Assembly (NCBI GenBank): GCA_947502145.1
Contig: CANMYO010000001.1
Span: 930,001-994,000 of the forward strand
DNA: 64,000 bases
Origin: an uncultured Paracoccaceae bacterium
GTDB taxonomy: Bacteria > Pseudomonadota > Alphaproteobacteria > Rhodobacterales > Rhodobacteraceae
Reading direction: 5' to 3'
Shown: piece by piece, positions 43,515 to 52,799 of the stretch
Numbering within the stretch: position 1 is the first letter of the stretch
Layout: every line of letters begins with the position of its first letter
The notes under the pieces: generated by a model
What the model saw: the letters and a program-made list of their open reading frames with translations, nothing else
Told to the model about the DNA's origin: nothing
Database searches by the model: none
Program-made: the position numbers and the translations under genes

Positions 43515-43610
43515 GAAACAACCCTAATCGTTTCCAAGTCTGACCGTTACAAGCGTTGACTCGCACCACCATTCGCAGTTTGATCTGCGCAAAATATTGG
43601 GAGAAATGAA

Positions 43611-44141
43611 ATGCCTTCAGATTCAGCTTCGGGCTTCATCAAGCGTAACCGCCCGCCACGCGTGAATATTTCGTATGAGGATCCATACGACAGCGAAAAG
43701 GTTGTCGAACTCCCGTTTGTGATGGGCGTTATGGCCGACCTGTCAGGTAATGCCTCCAAGGTTGAAAAAGATCCGCTGGCCGAACGTGACTTTGCCGACG
43801 TCACCGGCTCCACGCTTGATTCCTATGTGGCATCAGTAAAGCCCGGCCTGTCCTTCAATGTTGAAAACAAGCTGGACCCGGACAGCACCGACCGTCTGGG
43901 CGTCAATCTTGAGTTCAACTCGATGGATGACTTTGGCCCGGCGCAGATCGCCCGTCAGGTGCCAGCGCTGCGCAAACTGCTCGAAGCACGCGAACATCTC
44001 GCCAACCTCAGCCGTTACATGAACGGTAAGGCCAAGGCACAGGATCACATCAAAGCCCTGCTCGAAGATCCCGAGCTGATGGCCGCTCTGGCAGAGCGTG
44101 CTGGCGGTGATAACGACGAAGACGGCGAAGATAACGCATAA
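43611..44141 (+). CDS. tssB: T6SS contractile sheath small subunit TssB
   Basis: A 176-residue TssB/VipA: RNRPPRVNISYED and LPFVMGVMADLSG near the N-terminus, FNSMDDFGPAQIARQVPALRKLLEAREHL in the middle and an acidic tail. With TssC it forms the contractile sheath. A good ribosome site GGGAGA precedes the ATG. Confidence 0.95.
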   Translation: MPSDSASGFIKRNRPPRVNISYEDPYDSEKVVELPFVMGVMADLSGNASKVEKDPLAERDFADVTGSTLDSYVASVKPGLSFNVENKLDPDSTDRLGVNLEFNSMDDFGPAQIARQVPALRKLLEAREHLANLSRYMNGKAKAQDHIKALLEDPELMAALAERAGGDNDEDGEDNA

Positions 44142-44153
44142 AATACGGCAACC

Positions 44154-44170
44154 CCCATCCGGGCGATGGG
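44154..44170 (+). repeat. Small hairpin in the tssB-tssC gap
   Basis: CCCATC (44154-44159) pairs with GATGGG (44165-44170) around a five-base loop. There is no U-run, so it is not a terminator; it may tune tssB/tssC messenger stability. Confidence 0.35.
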
Positions 44171-44209
44171 CGTGTTAGCAATAGAACAACTTCAGGGGAC
44201 ATCATTCCG

Positions 44210-45706
44210 ATGGCAAATGACGCAACACAAACAGAAGGTCAGGTCGAAGGCGGCGCACTCAGCGAGCTGGACGAATTCTCTGACATTCTGAAGCAGACGA
44301 TCAAACCGCGGACCGAGGACGCGGAGAAAGAGGTCAACAACGCCGTTGTGACCCTCGTCAAAGAGGCAATGGCTGACAGCACCGTTGTCAGCGAAGACAT
44401 CCTCGACACGATTCAGGGCATGCTGGCCAAGATCGACGAGAAACTGACCGCGCAGGTCAACCAGATCATTCACGCCCCCGAGTATCAGGAACTTGAATCC
44501 AGCTGGCGCGGTCTGGCCTACACGGTCAACAATTCGGAAACCGACAGCACCTTGCGTGTCAAGGTCATGAACGCCAGCAAGAACGAGCTTAAGTCCGAAC
44601 TGCGCCGCTACCCCGGTGCGAAATGGGACAAAAGCCCATTGTTCACCAAGATCTATGAACAGGAATTCGGCACGATGGGCGGCAAGCCTTATGGCGCGCT
44701 GATTGGTGATTACTACTTTGATCATTCAACCGGTGACGTTGGCCTGCTGCGTGACATGGGCAAGATCGCCGCTGCTGCACAGGCACCGTTCCTGACCTCT
44801 GCCAAGCCGGAACTCCTGGGCATGGACAACTGGAACGAAATGCCCAACCCCGCCGATCTGTCCGAAATCTTCGATACGCCGGACTATGCGGCGTGGAACA
44901 GCTTGCGGGAAAGCGAAAACAGCCGCTACGTGGGGATGACCTTGCCGCGCGTACTGTCCCGTGAACCCTATAGCCAGGATTCAAATTCGGTGGTTGAAGA
45001 GTTCAACTTCGAAGAGGAAACCGACGGTCACGAGGGCAACCAGTATGCGTGGATGAATGCCGCACATGCGATGGCGGTGAACATCAACCGGGCCCACAAG
45101 GAACACGGTTGGACCGTGCAGATCCGCGGTGTGAACTCGGGTGGTGAGGTGATGAACCTGCCAACGCACACCTTTGACACCGGCGACGGCTCCAAGGAAA
45201 TGAAGATCCCGACCGAGGTGTCGATCACCGACCGTCGCGAGGGTGAATTGTCCAAGGCCGGCCTGATCGGTCTGGTGCACCGTAAACATACCGACAAGGC
45301 AGCCTTTATCGGTGGCCAGTCGCTTTATAAGCCGAAAAAGTTCGTGGACGAACTGGCCACAGCCTCTGACAACATGTCATCGCGCCTACCATACATGTTC
45401 GCCGTGTCCCGCTTCAGCCATTATCTCAAGTGTATGGTCCGCGACAAAATCGGCACCAGCCCTGACAAGACCCAGTTGCAGAAAGACTTGCAAAGCTGGA
45501 TCAACAACTATGTCACGGCGAACCCGGCCTCAGCCAACGAGCGTGAGAAGGCGAAAAAGCCTTTGGCGGCCGCAACCGTGCAAGTCATCGAGGACGAAGA
45601 AAACCCAGGCTACTACATGGGTAAATTCTTCCTCAAACCCCACTTCCAAATGGAAGGCATGGATATCGGGATGAGCCTTGTATCCAAGCTGCCAGGCGGC
45701 AAATAA
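44210..45706 (+). CDS. tssC: T6SS contractile sheath large subunit TssC
   Basis: A 498-residue TssC/VipB of full length: LESSWRGLAYTVNNSETD at about 94, the central PYGALIGDYYFDHS and FLTSAKPELLGM region, and the C-terminal FSHYLKCMVRDKIGTS and VEDEENPGYYMGKFFLKPHFQMEGM-type ending (here VIEDEENPGYY). It builds the sheath with TssB and is recycled by ClpV. Confidence 0.96.
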   Translation: MANDATQTEGQVEGGALSELDEFSDILKQTIKPRTEDAEKEVNNAVVTLVKEAMADSTVVSEDILDTIQGMLAKIDEKLTAQVNQIIHAPEYQELESSWRGLAYTVNNSETDSTLRVKVMNASKNELKSELRRYPGAKWDKSPLFTKIYEQEFGTMGGKPYGALIGDYYFDHSTGDVGLLRDMGKIAAAAQAPFLTSAKPELLGMDNWNEMPNPADLSEIFDTPDYAAWNSLRESENSRYVGMTLPRVLSREPYSQDSNSVVEEFNFEEETDGHEGNQYAWMNAAHAMAVNINRAHKEHGWTVQIRGVNSGGEVMNLPTHTFDTGDGSKEMKIPTEVSITDRREGELSKAGLIGLVHRKHTDKAAFIGGQSLYKPKKFVDELATASDNMSSRLPYMFAVSRFSHYLKCMVRDKIGTSPDKTQLQKDLQSWINNYVTANPASANEREKAKKPLAAATVQVIEDEENPGYYMGKFFLKPHFQMEGMDIGMSLVSKLPGGK

Positions 45707-45769
45707 GTTTAACCCCCCCGTCGGGATCGCATTTTTAGAACGACCGACATTTTTTAAAGGAGAAGACCA

Positions 45770-46255
45770 ATGCCAGTAGATATGTTCCTCAAAATTGAAG
45801 GGATCGACGGCGAAGCGCAGGACGATGTGCACAAGAAAGAAGTAGACATTCTGTCTTGGGCCTGGGGGATGTCCCAGTCCGGCACAACGCACATGGGTTC
45901 CGGTGGCGGCGGCGGTAAAGTTGCCGTTCAGGACATGAGCTTCACAAAGTACGTTGATGTTGCATCGGTTGAGCTGATGAAAACCTGCACAAGCGGCAAG
46001 CACATCACCGAAGCAACCCTGACCGTGCGCAAGGCCTCTGGTGAAAACCCGCTGGAATACATCATCATCAAGATGGAAGACATCATCGTGTCTTCTGTTC
46101 AGACTGGTGGCTCCGGTGGCGAAGATCGCCTGACCGAGAACGTAACGTTCAACTTCTCGAAGTACACGATCACCTACGTTGAGCAGACCGAAGAAGGCGG
46201 CGAAGGCCTCAAGCCAGAGCTGACCTACGACATCGCTGCGAACAAAATCGGCTAA
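45770..46255 (+). CDS. hcp: T6SS tube protein Hcp
   Basis: A 161-residue Hcp of normal length: DMFLKIEGIDGEAQDDVHKKEVDILSWAWGMSQSG, then VQDMSFTKYVDVASVELMKTC and YTITYVEQTEEGG, the standard Hcp strands. It forms the secreted inner tube. It has its own ribosome site AAGGAGA. A strong hairpin follows the gene. Confidence 0.95.
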   Translation: MPVDMFLKIEGIDGEAQDDVHKKEVDILSWAWGMSQSGTTHMGSGGGGGKVAVQDMSFTKYVDVASVELMKTCTSGKHITEATLTVRKASGENPLEYIIIKMEDIIVSSVQTGGSGGEDRLTENVTFNFSKYTITYVEQTEEGGEGLKPELTYDIAANKIG

Positions 46256-46293
46256 ACCCGACGTCGCGCCTATTGTGGTGCGTCCAAAAAATA

Positions 46294-46327
46294 CCGCCGG
46301 CGCGACCTATTTTGGTCGTGCCGGCGG
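46294..46327. terminator. Strong hairpin after hcp
   Basis: A 14-base-pair stem with one G-U pair (46294-46307 with 46314-46327) and loop TATTTT follows the hcp stop by 38 bases. No T-run follows on the plus strand; a run of six T follows on the minus strand. On the plus strand it could lower transcription into tssE or protect the abundant hcp message. Confidence 0.6.
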
Positions 46328-46405
46328 ACCCCTTAACAGGCCTGACTTGCCCCGGCACGGGCCGCGCGTTTCCGCAGCGCCCAAGTAGCAAATCTGGCTT
46401 CGTAT

Positions 46406-46990
46406 ATGAACACATCCTCGCGCCGAAACAGTGAAACGACCCTGGTCCCCAAGGACCGGCATCAACTGTCATTGATGCATGTCTTCCGCGCCGCACATGC
46501 CCAGCGCGACGCCGCCAAGGAAGAACATGAAATCCGCGATGGCAGCCGCGCCCTGACCGCGCGCAGCAAGGAACGCCGGCAAGGCACGGACGAGGACACC
46601 CTGCGCAAGCATCTGTCACTGGACATGGCCAGCCTGATGAACACCGTGAATCTTGATGCGACGCAGCCGCTGGATGACCATCCCTATGTTACCAAATCCG
46701 TGATCAACTACGGTTTTGGCGATCTCAGCCGCCTTGCAGGTAGCGCAGAAGGACCCGAAAAGATTGCCGCCATCATCCGCAAGACCTTGCTGGCCTATGA
46801 ACCGCGGCTGATTGCCGAAACGGTCGAGGTTACCGTCAGCGAAGACAGCGATGTCGCCGGCGCGCGCCTGACCTTTGATATCGCGGCCGAGATGACCGCC
46901 TCTCCGGTTGATATCCCGCTCAGCTTTGTTGCCGAGGTCGACAATGGTGCAGGCAAAATGAAAATGACGCGGTTGCGGGTGCAGACGTGA
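46406..46990 (+). CDS. tssE: T6SS baseplate protein TssE (gp25-like)
   Basis: A 194-residue protein with a gp25-like domain in the second half (SVINYGFGDLSRLAGS, IAAIIRKTLLAYEPRLIAETVEVTVSED, the family's YEPRL motif). The N-terminal 75 residues are a charged, helical extension that includes HLSLDMASLMNTVNL. It belongs to the wedge of the baseplate. The stop overlaps the tssF GTG start. Confidence 0.92.
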   Translation: MNTSSRRNSETTLVPKDRHQLSLMHVFRAAHAQRDAAKEEHEIRDGSRALTARSKERRQGTDEDTLRKHLSLDMASLMNTVNLDATQPLDDHPYVTKSVINYGFGDLSRLAGSAEGPEKIAAIIRKTLLAYEPRLIAETVEVTVSEDSDVAGARLTFDIAAEMTASPVDIPLSFVAEVDNGAGKMKMTRLRVQT

Positions 46991-48924
46991 AAAAGGCATT
47001 CCGCGACGCTTATAACCGCGAACTGGCCGTTCTATACGAACGTTCTGCCGAGTTTGCCAAGGATTATCCGGGCATTGCGGACCGGCTGGGCGGGCTGGTG
47101 CGTGAAAACCTTGACCCCGCTGTTGCCGGCCTGCTTGAAGGGACGGCGTTCATGGCCGCGCGGGTGCAGCTCAAGATTGATGAAGAATTTCGCACCTTCA
47201 CATCGGAACTTCTGAACCAGATCTTTCCCGATGCGCTGGCGCCGACCCCCTCGGTGATGCTGGTCAAGGGCAATCCCCCATACGAAAACAAGGATCTTGT
47301 CGACGGGCTGCATTTTGATGCCGGCGCTTATCTGGATGCGCGGTTTGTCGATTCCGATCAGCGTGTTTCCTGTCGGTTCCGGCTATGTTCACCGCTGTCG
47401 ATCTGGCCGCTGGCGATTGGTAAGACCACCTATCACGGCAGCCCCGCTCCGTTCCTGGCAGCCGGAGAGGCCGAAGTCGCAAAGGGCACCAAGGGCGGCC
47501 TGCAACTGACCATCATGCGTCCCGCAAATGCCGAAGGTGACAGCCCCGGCGGACCGCTCAGCGAACTTGCCGTTGATGATCTGCCGATCTATCTGACCGG
47601 TGATCTGCCCGACGCGGTGGCGCTCTATGAACAGATCTTCTGCGATCTCAAACGCGCCTCCCTGCGGTATTTTGATAAGAATGGCGATCCGACATTTGTA
47701 CGCCTTGATCCGCGCAGCATTCAGCAGGTGGGCTTTGACGCGGATGAATATCTGTTCCCGCGCCAGTCCAACGTGTTCGAAGGGTTCGCCCGCCTGCGCG
47801 AGGCATTCACCTTTCCCCGCAAACTGCTGGGCTTCCGCCTGACCGGGACCAATTCCATTCTCAAACGCATCGACTCGCATGAAGTGCAGTTGATGCTGGA
47901 ATTTGGCAACGCCAATCAGGGTCTGTCCGCCCGTGTCGAAGCTGACGACTTCAGCCTGCACACAGCGCCAGCCGTCAACCTGTTCGAAGAACCTGCCAGT
48001 CAGATCCGGTTGGATCAGAAACGCACCGAATACGTCGTGACGCCCGACAGCAGCCCGCTGACGCATTACGAAATTCACCAGATCACCGCCGTGAACGCCT
48101 ATTACGCCGATCTCGCTTCCAAGGTCGAAGTCCACCCGCTTTATGCCGTGCCCCAAGGGGTGAAAAAGCCACGTCAGGCGCTCTATTACACCTCTCGCAC
48201 GCGGCAACGGCGGCCCACCGCCAAGGAACGGCGGTTTGGTGCAACCCAGCGGTATCGCGGCACCGAGACTTTCATTTCCATCTATGAACCCCCCGAAACC
48301 GGCAGCCAGGGGCACGCGCAGCGGCTTCAGGTCCGCACGATCTGTTCCAACCGTCACCTGCCCGAATATCTGCCGATCGCGCAGTCGAAAGACGACTTTC
48401 ACATGTGTGATGACGTCAGCGTTTCCTTGGCCTGCGTCGCCGGCCCCACGCCGCCACGCGCAGCCATGACCGAGATTGAAAAGAACGCCGCCCACCGCAC
48501 GACGGCGGGGGACAATTACTGGCGGCTGATCAGCTATCTGTCGCTGTCGCAGTTTGCCCTTGATGGGAATGACGAAATTGGCGCGGCGGAATCCCTGCGC
48601 GAGATGCTGTCGCTGTTTGCCGACCTGTCCGACACAGTGACGGAATCGCAGTTGCAAGGCATCAAGCTCGTCGAAACCCGGCCGGTTGTGCGCTCAATCC
48701 TGCGCGGCGGCAGCTATCACGCCGCGCGAGGGATCGAGGTGCGGATTACCTTTGACGAAGCGGCGTTTGAAGGCTCCGGCATCATCCTTCTTGGGGCCGT
48801 GCTTGACCGGTTTCTGGCCGAATATGCCGCGATCAATGCCTTTACCCAGACCATCATCATCTCCGAAGACCGTGGTGAGATTGTCGCCTTTCCGCCCCGG
48901 ACGGGATCGGGGCCGCTGATATGA
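46987..48924 (+). CDS. tssF: T6SS baseplate protein TssF
   Basis: A 645-residue TssF. The start FRDAYNRELAVLYERSAEFAKDYPGIADRLG is typical of the family, and later regions include VERLLEGTAFMAARVQLKI-like (here VAGLLEGTAFMAARVQLK) and EFRTFTSELLNQIFPD. It forms the baseplate wedge with TssG, TssE and TssK. GTG start overlapping tssE and ATGA overlap with tssG. Confidence 0.95.
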   Translation: MKKAFRDAYNRELAVLYERSAEFAKDYPGIADRLGGLVRENLDPAVAGLLEGTAFMAARVQLKIDEEFRTFTSELLNQIFPDALAPTPSVMLVKGNPPYENKDLVDGLHFDAGAYLDARFVDSDQRVSCRFRLCSPLSIWPLAIGKTTYHGSPAPFLAAGEAEVAKGTKGGLQLTIMRPANAEGDSPGGPLSELAVDDLPIYLTGDLPDAVALYEQIFCDLKRASLRYFDKNGDPTFVRLDPRSIQQVGFDADEYLFPRQSNVFEGFARLREAFTFPRKLLGFRLTGTNSILKRIDSHEVQLMLEFGNANQGLSARVEADDFSLHTAPAVNLFEEPASQIRLDQKRTEYVVTPDSSPLTHYEIHQITAVNAYYADLASKVEVHPLYAVPQGVKKPRQALYYTSRTRQRRPTAKERRFGATQRYRGTETFISIYEPPETGSQGHAQRLQVRTICSNRHLPEYLPIAQSKDDFHMCDDVSVSLACVAGPTPPRAAMTEIEKNAAHRTTAGDNYWRLISYLSLSQFALDGNDEIGAAESLREMLSLFADLSDTVTESQLQGIKLVETRPVVRSILRGGSYHAARGIEVRITFDEAAFEGSGIILLGAVLDRFLAEYAAINAFTQTIIISEDRGEIVAFPPRTGSGPLI

Positions 48925-49922
48925 CCAAGTCAAAGCCAGCGCCGGTTCCGGAACAGGATGTGCAGGGAATCGGGTATCTCAACTACCTGCGCCGGATCGA
49001 ACAGGCCGGCGCAGGTAAGCCGCGCATCGGCAAAAGCACGGCGTTGAAACAGGAAACCGTTGCCATCGGGCAAGACCCATTCATGGGTTTCCCGCAGCAT
49101 GATTTCCAGCGGATCACCCAGCACAAGCGCGGTGTGCCAGAAGTGCGCAATCATATTATCGGCTTCTTTGGGGCGCAGGGCGCGCTGCCACTTGATATCA
49201 CCGAAGAAACCTACCGCTGGGTCCGCAACGGTGACATGGCCTTTGTGCGGTTTACCGACATCTTTGCCACCCGATTCCAACAACTGTTCTATCGCGCCTG
49301 GTCGGATTCCCGCGCGATCACCCAGTTTGATCACCCCGATGGCGACCGTTTCGCCACCTATGTCGGTGCGCTGTTGGGGATCGGCACACCCGCCTATCGT
49401 GACCGCGACGACCTCGAAGACCTGAATAAACTGGCACTGGCGCCGCTTGCTGTCGGGCGCGTCAAAAGCCCCAAAAAGCTGCAACAGATGATCGAGGCCG
49501 ACCTTGGTGCCGACGTCTGGGTCGAAGAACATGTGCCGGTCTGGATCGCCTTTGAGGAAGACGCCCAAAACGCGCTTGGCATGACGGGCAGCACGTTGGG
49601 GCAAGACACTTACCTGGGCGCGCGCGTGCAATCCGTGGAAGAAAAGATCGTGATCCACATTCACACGCCGACGCTGGCCGAATACCGCGCGTTTCTGCCC
49701 GGTGGCGAATCCTACACGCGTCTGCACGACATCGTCGCATGGTATCTTGGCGTCGCGCTTGAGGTCAGCGTGTCGCTGTCACTGCCCGCGGGTGAAGTGC
49801 AATTGGCCGAAGTCGGCAAAAGCGCTGAACTGGGCTGGATGGCGGTCATGCCCAGCAATGATCCGCCCGCACCGGATGAACCGGTTCAGGGCGCGACCTA
49901 TGCGCTGACAGACGCCGCCTAG
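48921..49922 (+). CDS. tssG: T6SS baseplate protein TssG
   Basis: A 333-residue TssG with FLRRIEQ-like start (YLNYLRRIEQAGAGKPRIG), FFGAQGALPLDITEETY (family pattern GxxGxLPxxYTE), and FTDIFATRFQQLFYRAWSDSRAITQFD. It binds TssF in the baseplate. Overlap with tssF is four bases. Confidence 0.95.
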   Translation: MTKSKPAPVPEQDVQGIGYLNYLRRIEQAGAGKPRIGKSTALKQETVAIGQDPFMGFPQHDFQRITQHKRGVPEVRNHIIGFFGAQGALPLDITEETYRWVRNGDMAFVRFTDIFATRFQQLFYRAWSDSRAITQFDHPDGDRFATYVGALLGIGTPAYRDRDDLEDLNKLALAPLAVGRVKSPKKLQQMIEADLGADVWVEEHVPVWIAFEEDAQNALGMTGSTLGQDTYLGARVQSVEEKIVIHIHTPTLAEYRAFLPGGESYTRLHDIVAWYLGVALEVSVSLSLPAGEVQLAEVGKSAELGWMAVMPSNDPPAPDEPVQGATYALTDAA

Positions 49923-49963
49923 CATATTGACGATTAAATAAGACATACCAAGAGGGACGGAAA

Positions 49964-52783
49964 ATGGCTGAGATTAATATTGAGAAATATGCCGGTAAGA
50001 TGAACCGCGCCGGCTATGACGCATTCCTCAAGGCGATGCGTCACGCGCGGTCTGAAAAGAACCGCAATATCGAAGTCGTGCACTGGCTGTTTCACGCGGT
50101 TGCCAATCAGCATTGCGACATCTCGGTCACCCTGAATGCGCTTAATCTTGATCGCGGCGCGGTGCTCAAGGAACTCGACGCGGCAATGTCCCGTCTGGAC
50201 AAGAATGTCACCGAAAGCCCCGGCATATCAGAGGCGATGTCGTCAACGCTCAACCATGCCTGGACCTACGCGACCCTATTCTTTGGTGAGGCGCAGATCA
50301 GAACCGGTCACGCGCTCCTGTCGATGCTGAACGACAAGAATCTGACCCGCGAAATCACCCGCCTGTCGCCGATCCTTGGTGGCATTTCGGCGGACCAGCT
50401 TGGCAAGGAAAGCCGCACGCTCTGGAAAGATTCCGAAGAAGAAGACATGCGTCCGATGGATGGGTCTGGCCTGTCCTCCGGTGGCGGCGCTGGCGCAGGT
50501 GCAGCCGGCGATCCGTCCGCTTCTGCCTCCACTGCGCTTGGGCGTTTCTGCAAGGATATGACAGCCGCTGCCGGTGACACTGACAAGATCGTTGGCCGTG
50601 ATGATGAAATCCGCCAGATCGTTGATGTCTTGCTGCGCCGCCGCCAGAACAACCCGATCCTGACGGGCGAGGCTGGCGTCGGCAAAACCGCCGTTGTCGA
50701 AGGTTTCGCCCAGCGCCTGGCTGCTGGTGATGTGCCACCCAAGCTGAAAGGCACCAAACTCTACGAAATGGACATTCAGGCGATGCAGGCCGGGGCCTCG
50801 ATGAAGGGCGAATTTGAACAGCGCCTGAAAAGCCTGATCGACGAGGTGCAGTCCAGCCCGACGCCGATCATCCTGTTCATTGATGAGGCCCACACCCTGA
50901 TCGGTGCCGGTGGCGCACAGGGCACGGGCGACGCGGCCAACCTTCTGAAACCGGCCCTTGCGCGGGGTACGCTGCGCACCATTGGGGCGACCACACAATC
51001 TGAATATGCCAAGTATTTCGAAAAGGATCCGGCGCTGACCCGCCGCTTCCAACCGGTGCAGGTGGATGAACCCGATGTTGACCGCTGCTGCTACATGCTG
51101 CGCGGCATCCTTGATCCGATGGAATCGCATCACAAGGTCCGCATCAGCGACGAGGCCATCGTCGCCGCCGTCAGCCTCTCGCACCGCTATATCCCGGCCC
51201 GGCAATTGCCGGACAAGGCAGTCAGCCTGCTGGATACGGCCTGCGCCCGCGTCGCCGTTTCGCAAGCGACAATCCCTGCCCGCATTGCCGATCTGAAAGA
51301 GGCGATCGTTTCATTGGACGTCGAAATGGCCTCCAAGACCGCGCAGAAGGATCTCGGCGAAGAAAACGAAGAACGTTTGCTGGAGGCGGCTGACGAAAAG
51401 GCCGCAAAGGAAAAGGAACTCGCCGAATATGAAGAAAAATACGCGGCCGAAAAGATCGTGGTTGACCGTATCCTCGCGCTGCGCGCCGCCTTGACCGAAG
51501 CCGAAGGCGACACCAAAGCGATGGAAGAGGAAGAACCCCAACAGCAAGCCAAAACGGACGAGGCACAACCCGAGGCCGAAAGCGAAACCGAGGCGGAAAC
51601 AGCAGAAACACCGGCAGAAGATGCCGCCGAAGGCGAAAACGCACCACCGCCGCCCGCGCCAGAGGCCAGTGAGAATATCCCAGCCGACCCAGACGCCATC
51701 CGCGCCGAAATGCTGGCGGAAATGGCCAAGCTCGAATCCGGGAACCCCGACGACCGCATGGTCTATAGCCATGTTGACGAACAGGCCGTTGCCTCGATCA
51801 TCTCGGATTGGACGGGCATTCCGGCAGGCCGGATGATGGCTGATGAACTTGATCGCATCCTGAAACTTGCGGACCACCTCAAGGAACGCGTCGTCGGTCA
51901 GGACCATGGGCTCAAGATGATCGCCAAGCGGATTGAAACCAACCGCGCGGGTCTGTCCAACCCCAATAAACCCATTGGCGTTTTCATGCTTGCCGGGCCG
52001 TCCGGCGTGGGTAAGACAGAAACCGCGATTGCGCTGGCCGAAGAGCTTTACGGCGGTGAACAGAACATCATCACCATCAACATGTCCGAGTTTCAGGAAG
52101 CGCACAGCGTCTCGCTGCTCAAGGGTGCGCCTCCCGGCTATGTGGGCTATGGCGAGGGCGGCCGCCTGACCGAAGCCGTGCGCCGCAAACCCTATTCCGT
52201 TGTGTTGCTTGACGAGGTTGAAAAGGCCCATCCCGACATCCACGAAATGTTCTTTCAGGTCTTTGACAAGGGCATCATGGAAGACGGCTCTGGCCGCCCG
52301 ATCAACTTCAAGAACTGCCTGATCCTGCTGACCTCGAATGTCGGCACCGATGTGATCATGGACAGCACCGATCAGGGCATGAAGAATGATGAGGTCGACC
52401 CCGAGGCGCTGAACGAAGCGTTGAAGCCCGCCGCGCTAGAGGTGTTTCCACCGGCGCTGATGGGGCGGATCGTGACGATCCCATATTTCCCGCTGTCGCC
52501 CGCCGCGCTGCATGGCATCACCAACCTGAAACTGAAGTCGGTAATCAAACGCCTGAAAGAGGCGCATGGTGCCAATATGACCTTCAACAAGGATGTGCTG
52601 GACCACATCGTCGAACAATGTCGCGACCCCGACAGCGGCGGCCGGATGATCGACAACATCATCACCAACTCGATCCTGCCCGATCTGTCCCGGCAAGTTC
52701 TCTCGCGGATGGTCGCTGGCGAAGAAATGCAGGCGGTCGAAGTGGTAATGAAAGACGGCGAAATCGGTTACGAATTCAGCTAG
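49964..52783 (+). CDS. clpV: T6SS sheath-disassembly ATPase ClpV (TssH)
   Basis: A 939-residue AAA+ protein with two nucleotide-binding domains: Walker A GEAGVGKT at 235-242 and GPSGVGKT at 678-685, Walker [10 protein letters not shown] and [11 protein letters not shown]. The N-domain (1-160) recognises TssC and the C-terminal D2 small domain is intact. It removes contracted sheath. A 60-residue acidic and proline-rich stretch at about 515-575 lies in the middle domain and is not typical. It is the last plus-strand gene of the core unit; the stop lies inside a hairpin shared with the convergent gene. Confidence 0.95.
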   Translation: MAEINIEKYAGKMNRAGYDAFLKAMRHARSEKNRNIEVVHWLFHAVANQHCDISVTLNALNLDRGAVLKELDAAMSRLDKNVTESPGISEAMSSTLNHAWTYATLFFGEAQIRTGHALLSMLNDKNLTREITRLSPILGGISADQLGKESRTLWKDSEEEDMRPMDGSGLSSGGGAGAGAAGDPSASASTALGRFCKDMTAAAGDTDKIVGRDDEIRQIVDVLLRRRQNNPILTGEAGVGKTAVVEGFAQRLAAGDVPPKLKGTKLYEMDIQAMQAGASMKGEFEQRLKSLIDEVQSSPTPIILFIDEAHTLIGAGGAQGTGDAANLLKPALARGTLRTIGATTQSEYAKYFEKDPALTRRFQPVQVDEPDVDRCCYMLRGILDPMESHHKVRISDEAIVAAVSLSHRYIPARQLPDKAVSLLDTACARVAVSQATIPARIADLKEAIVSLDVEMASKTAQKDLGEENEERLLEAADEKAAKEKELAEYEEKYAAEKIVVDRILALRAALTEAEGDTKAMEEEEPQQQAKTDEAQPEAESETEAETAETPAEDAAEGENAPPPPAPEASENIPADPDAIRAEMLAEMAKLESGNPDDRMVYSHVDEQAVASIISDWTGIPAGRMMADELDRILKLADHLKERVVGQDHGLKMIAKRIETNRAGLSNPNKPIGVFMLAGPSGVGKTETAIALAEELYGGEQNIITINMSEFQEAHSVSLLKGAPPGYVGYGEGGRLTEAVRRKPYSVVLLDEVEKAHPDIHEMFFQVFDKGIMEDGSGRPINFKNCLILLTSNVGTDVIMDSTDQGMKNDEVDPEALNEALKPAALEVFPPALMGRIVTIPYFPLSPAALHGITNLKLKSVIKRLKEAHGANMTFNKDVLDHIVEQCRDPDSGGRMIDNIITNSILPDLSRQVLSRMVAGEEMQAVEVVMKDGEIGYEFS

Positions 52784-52799
52784 GCCGCACTGGCCTAGC
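52779..52799. terminator. Hairpin containing both convergent stop codons
   Basis: GCTAGGCC (52779-52786) pairs perfectly with GGCCTAGC (52792-52799) around a five-base loop. The stem holds the clpV stop (TAG 52781-52783) and, on the other strand, the stop of the peptidoglycan hydrolase (52795-52797). There is no U-run, so it may act as a pause or convergent boundary. Confidence 0.5.
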
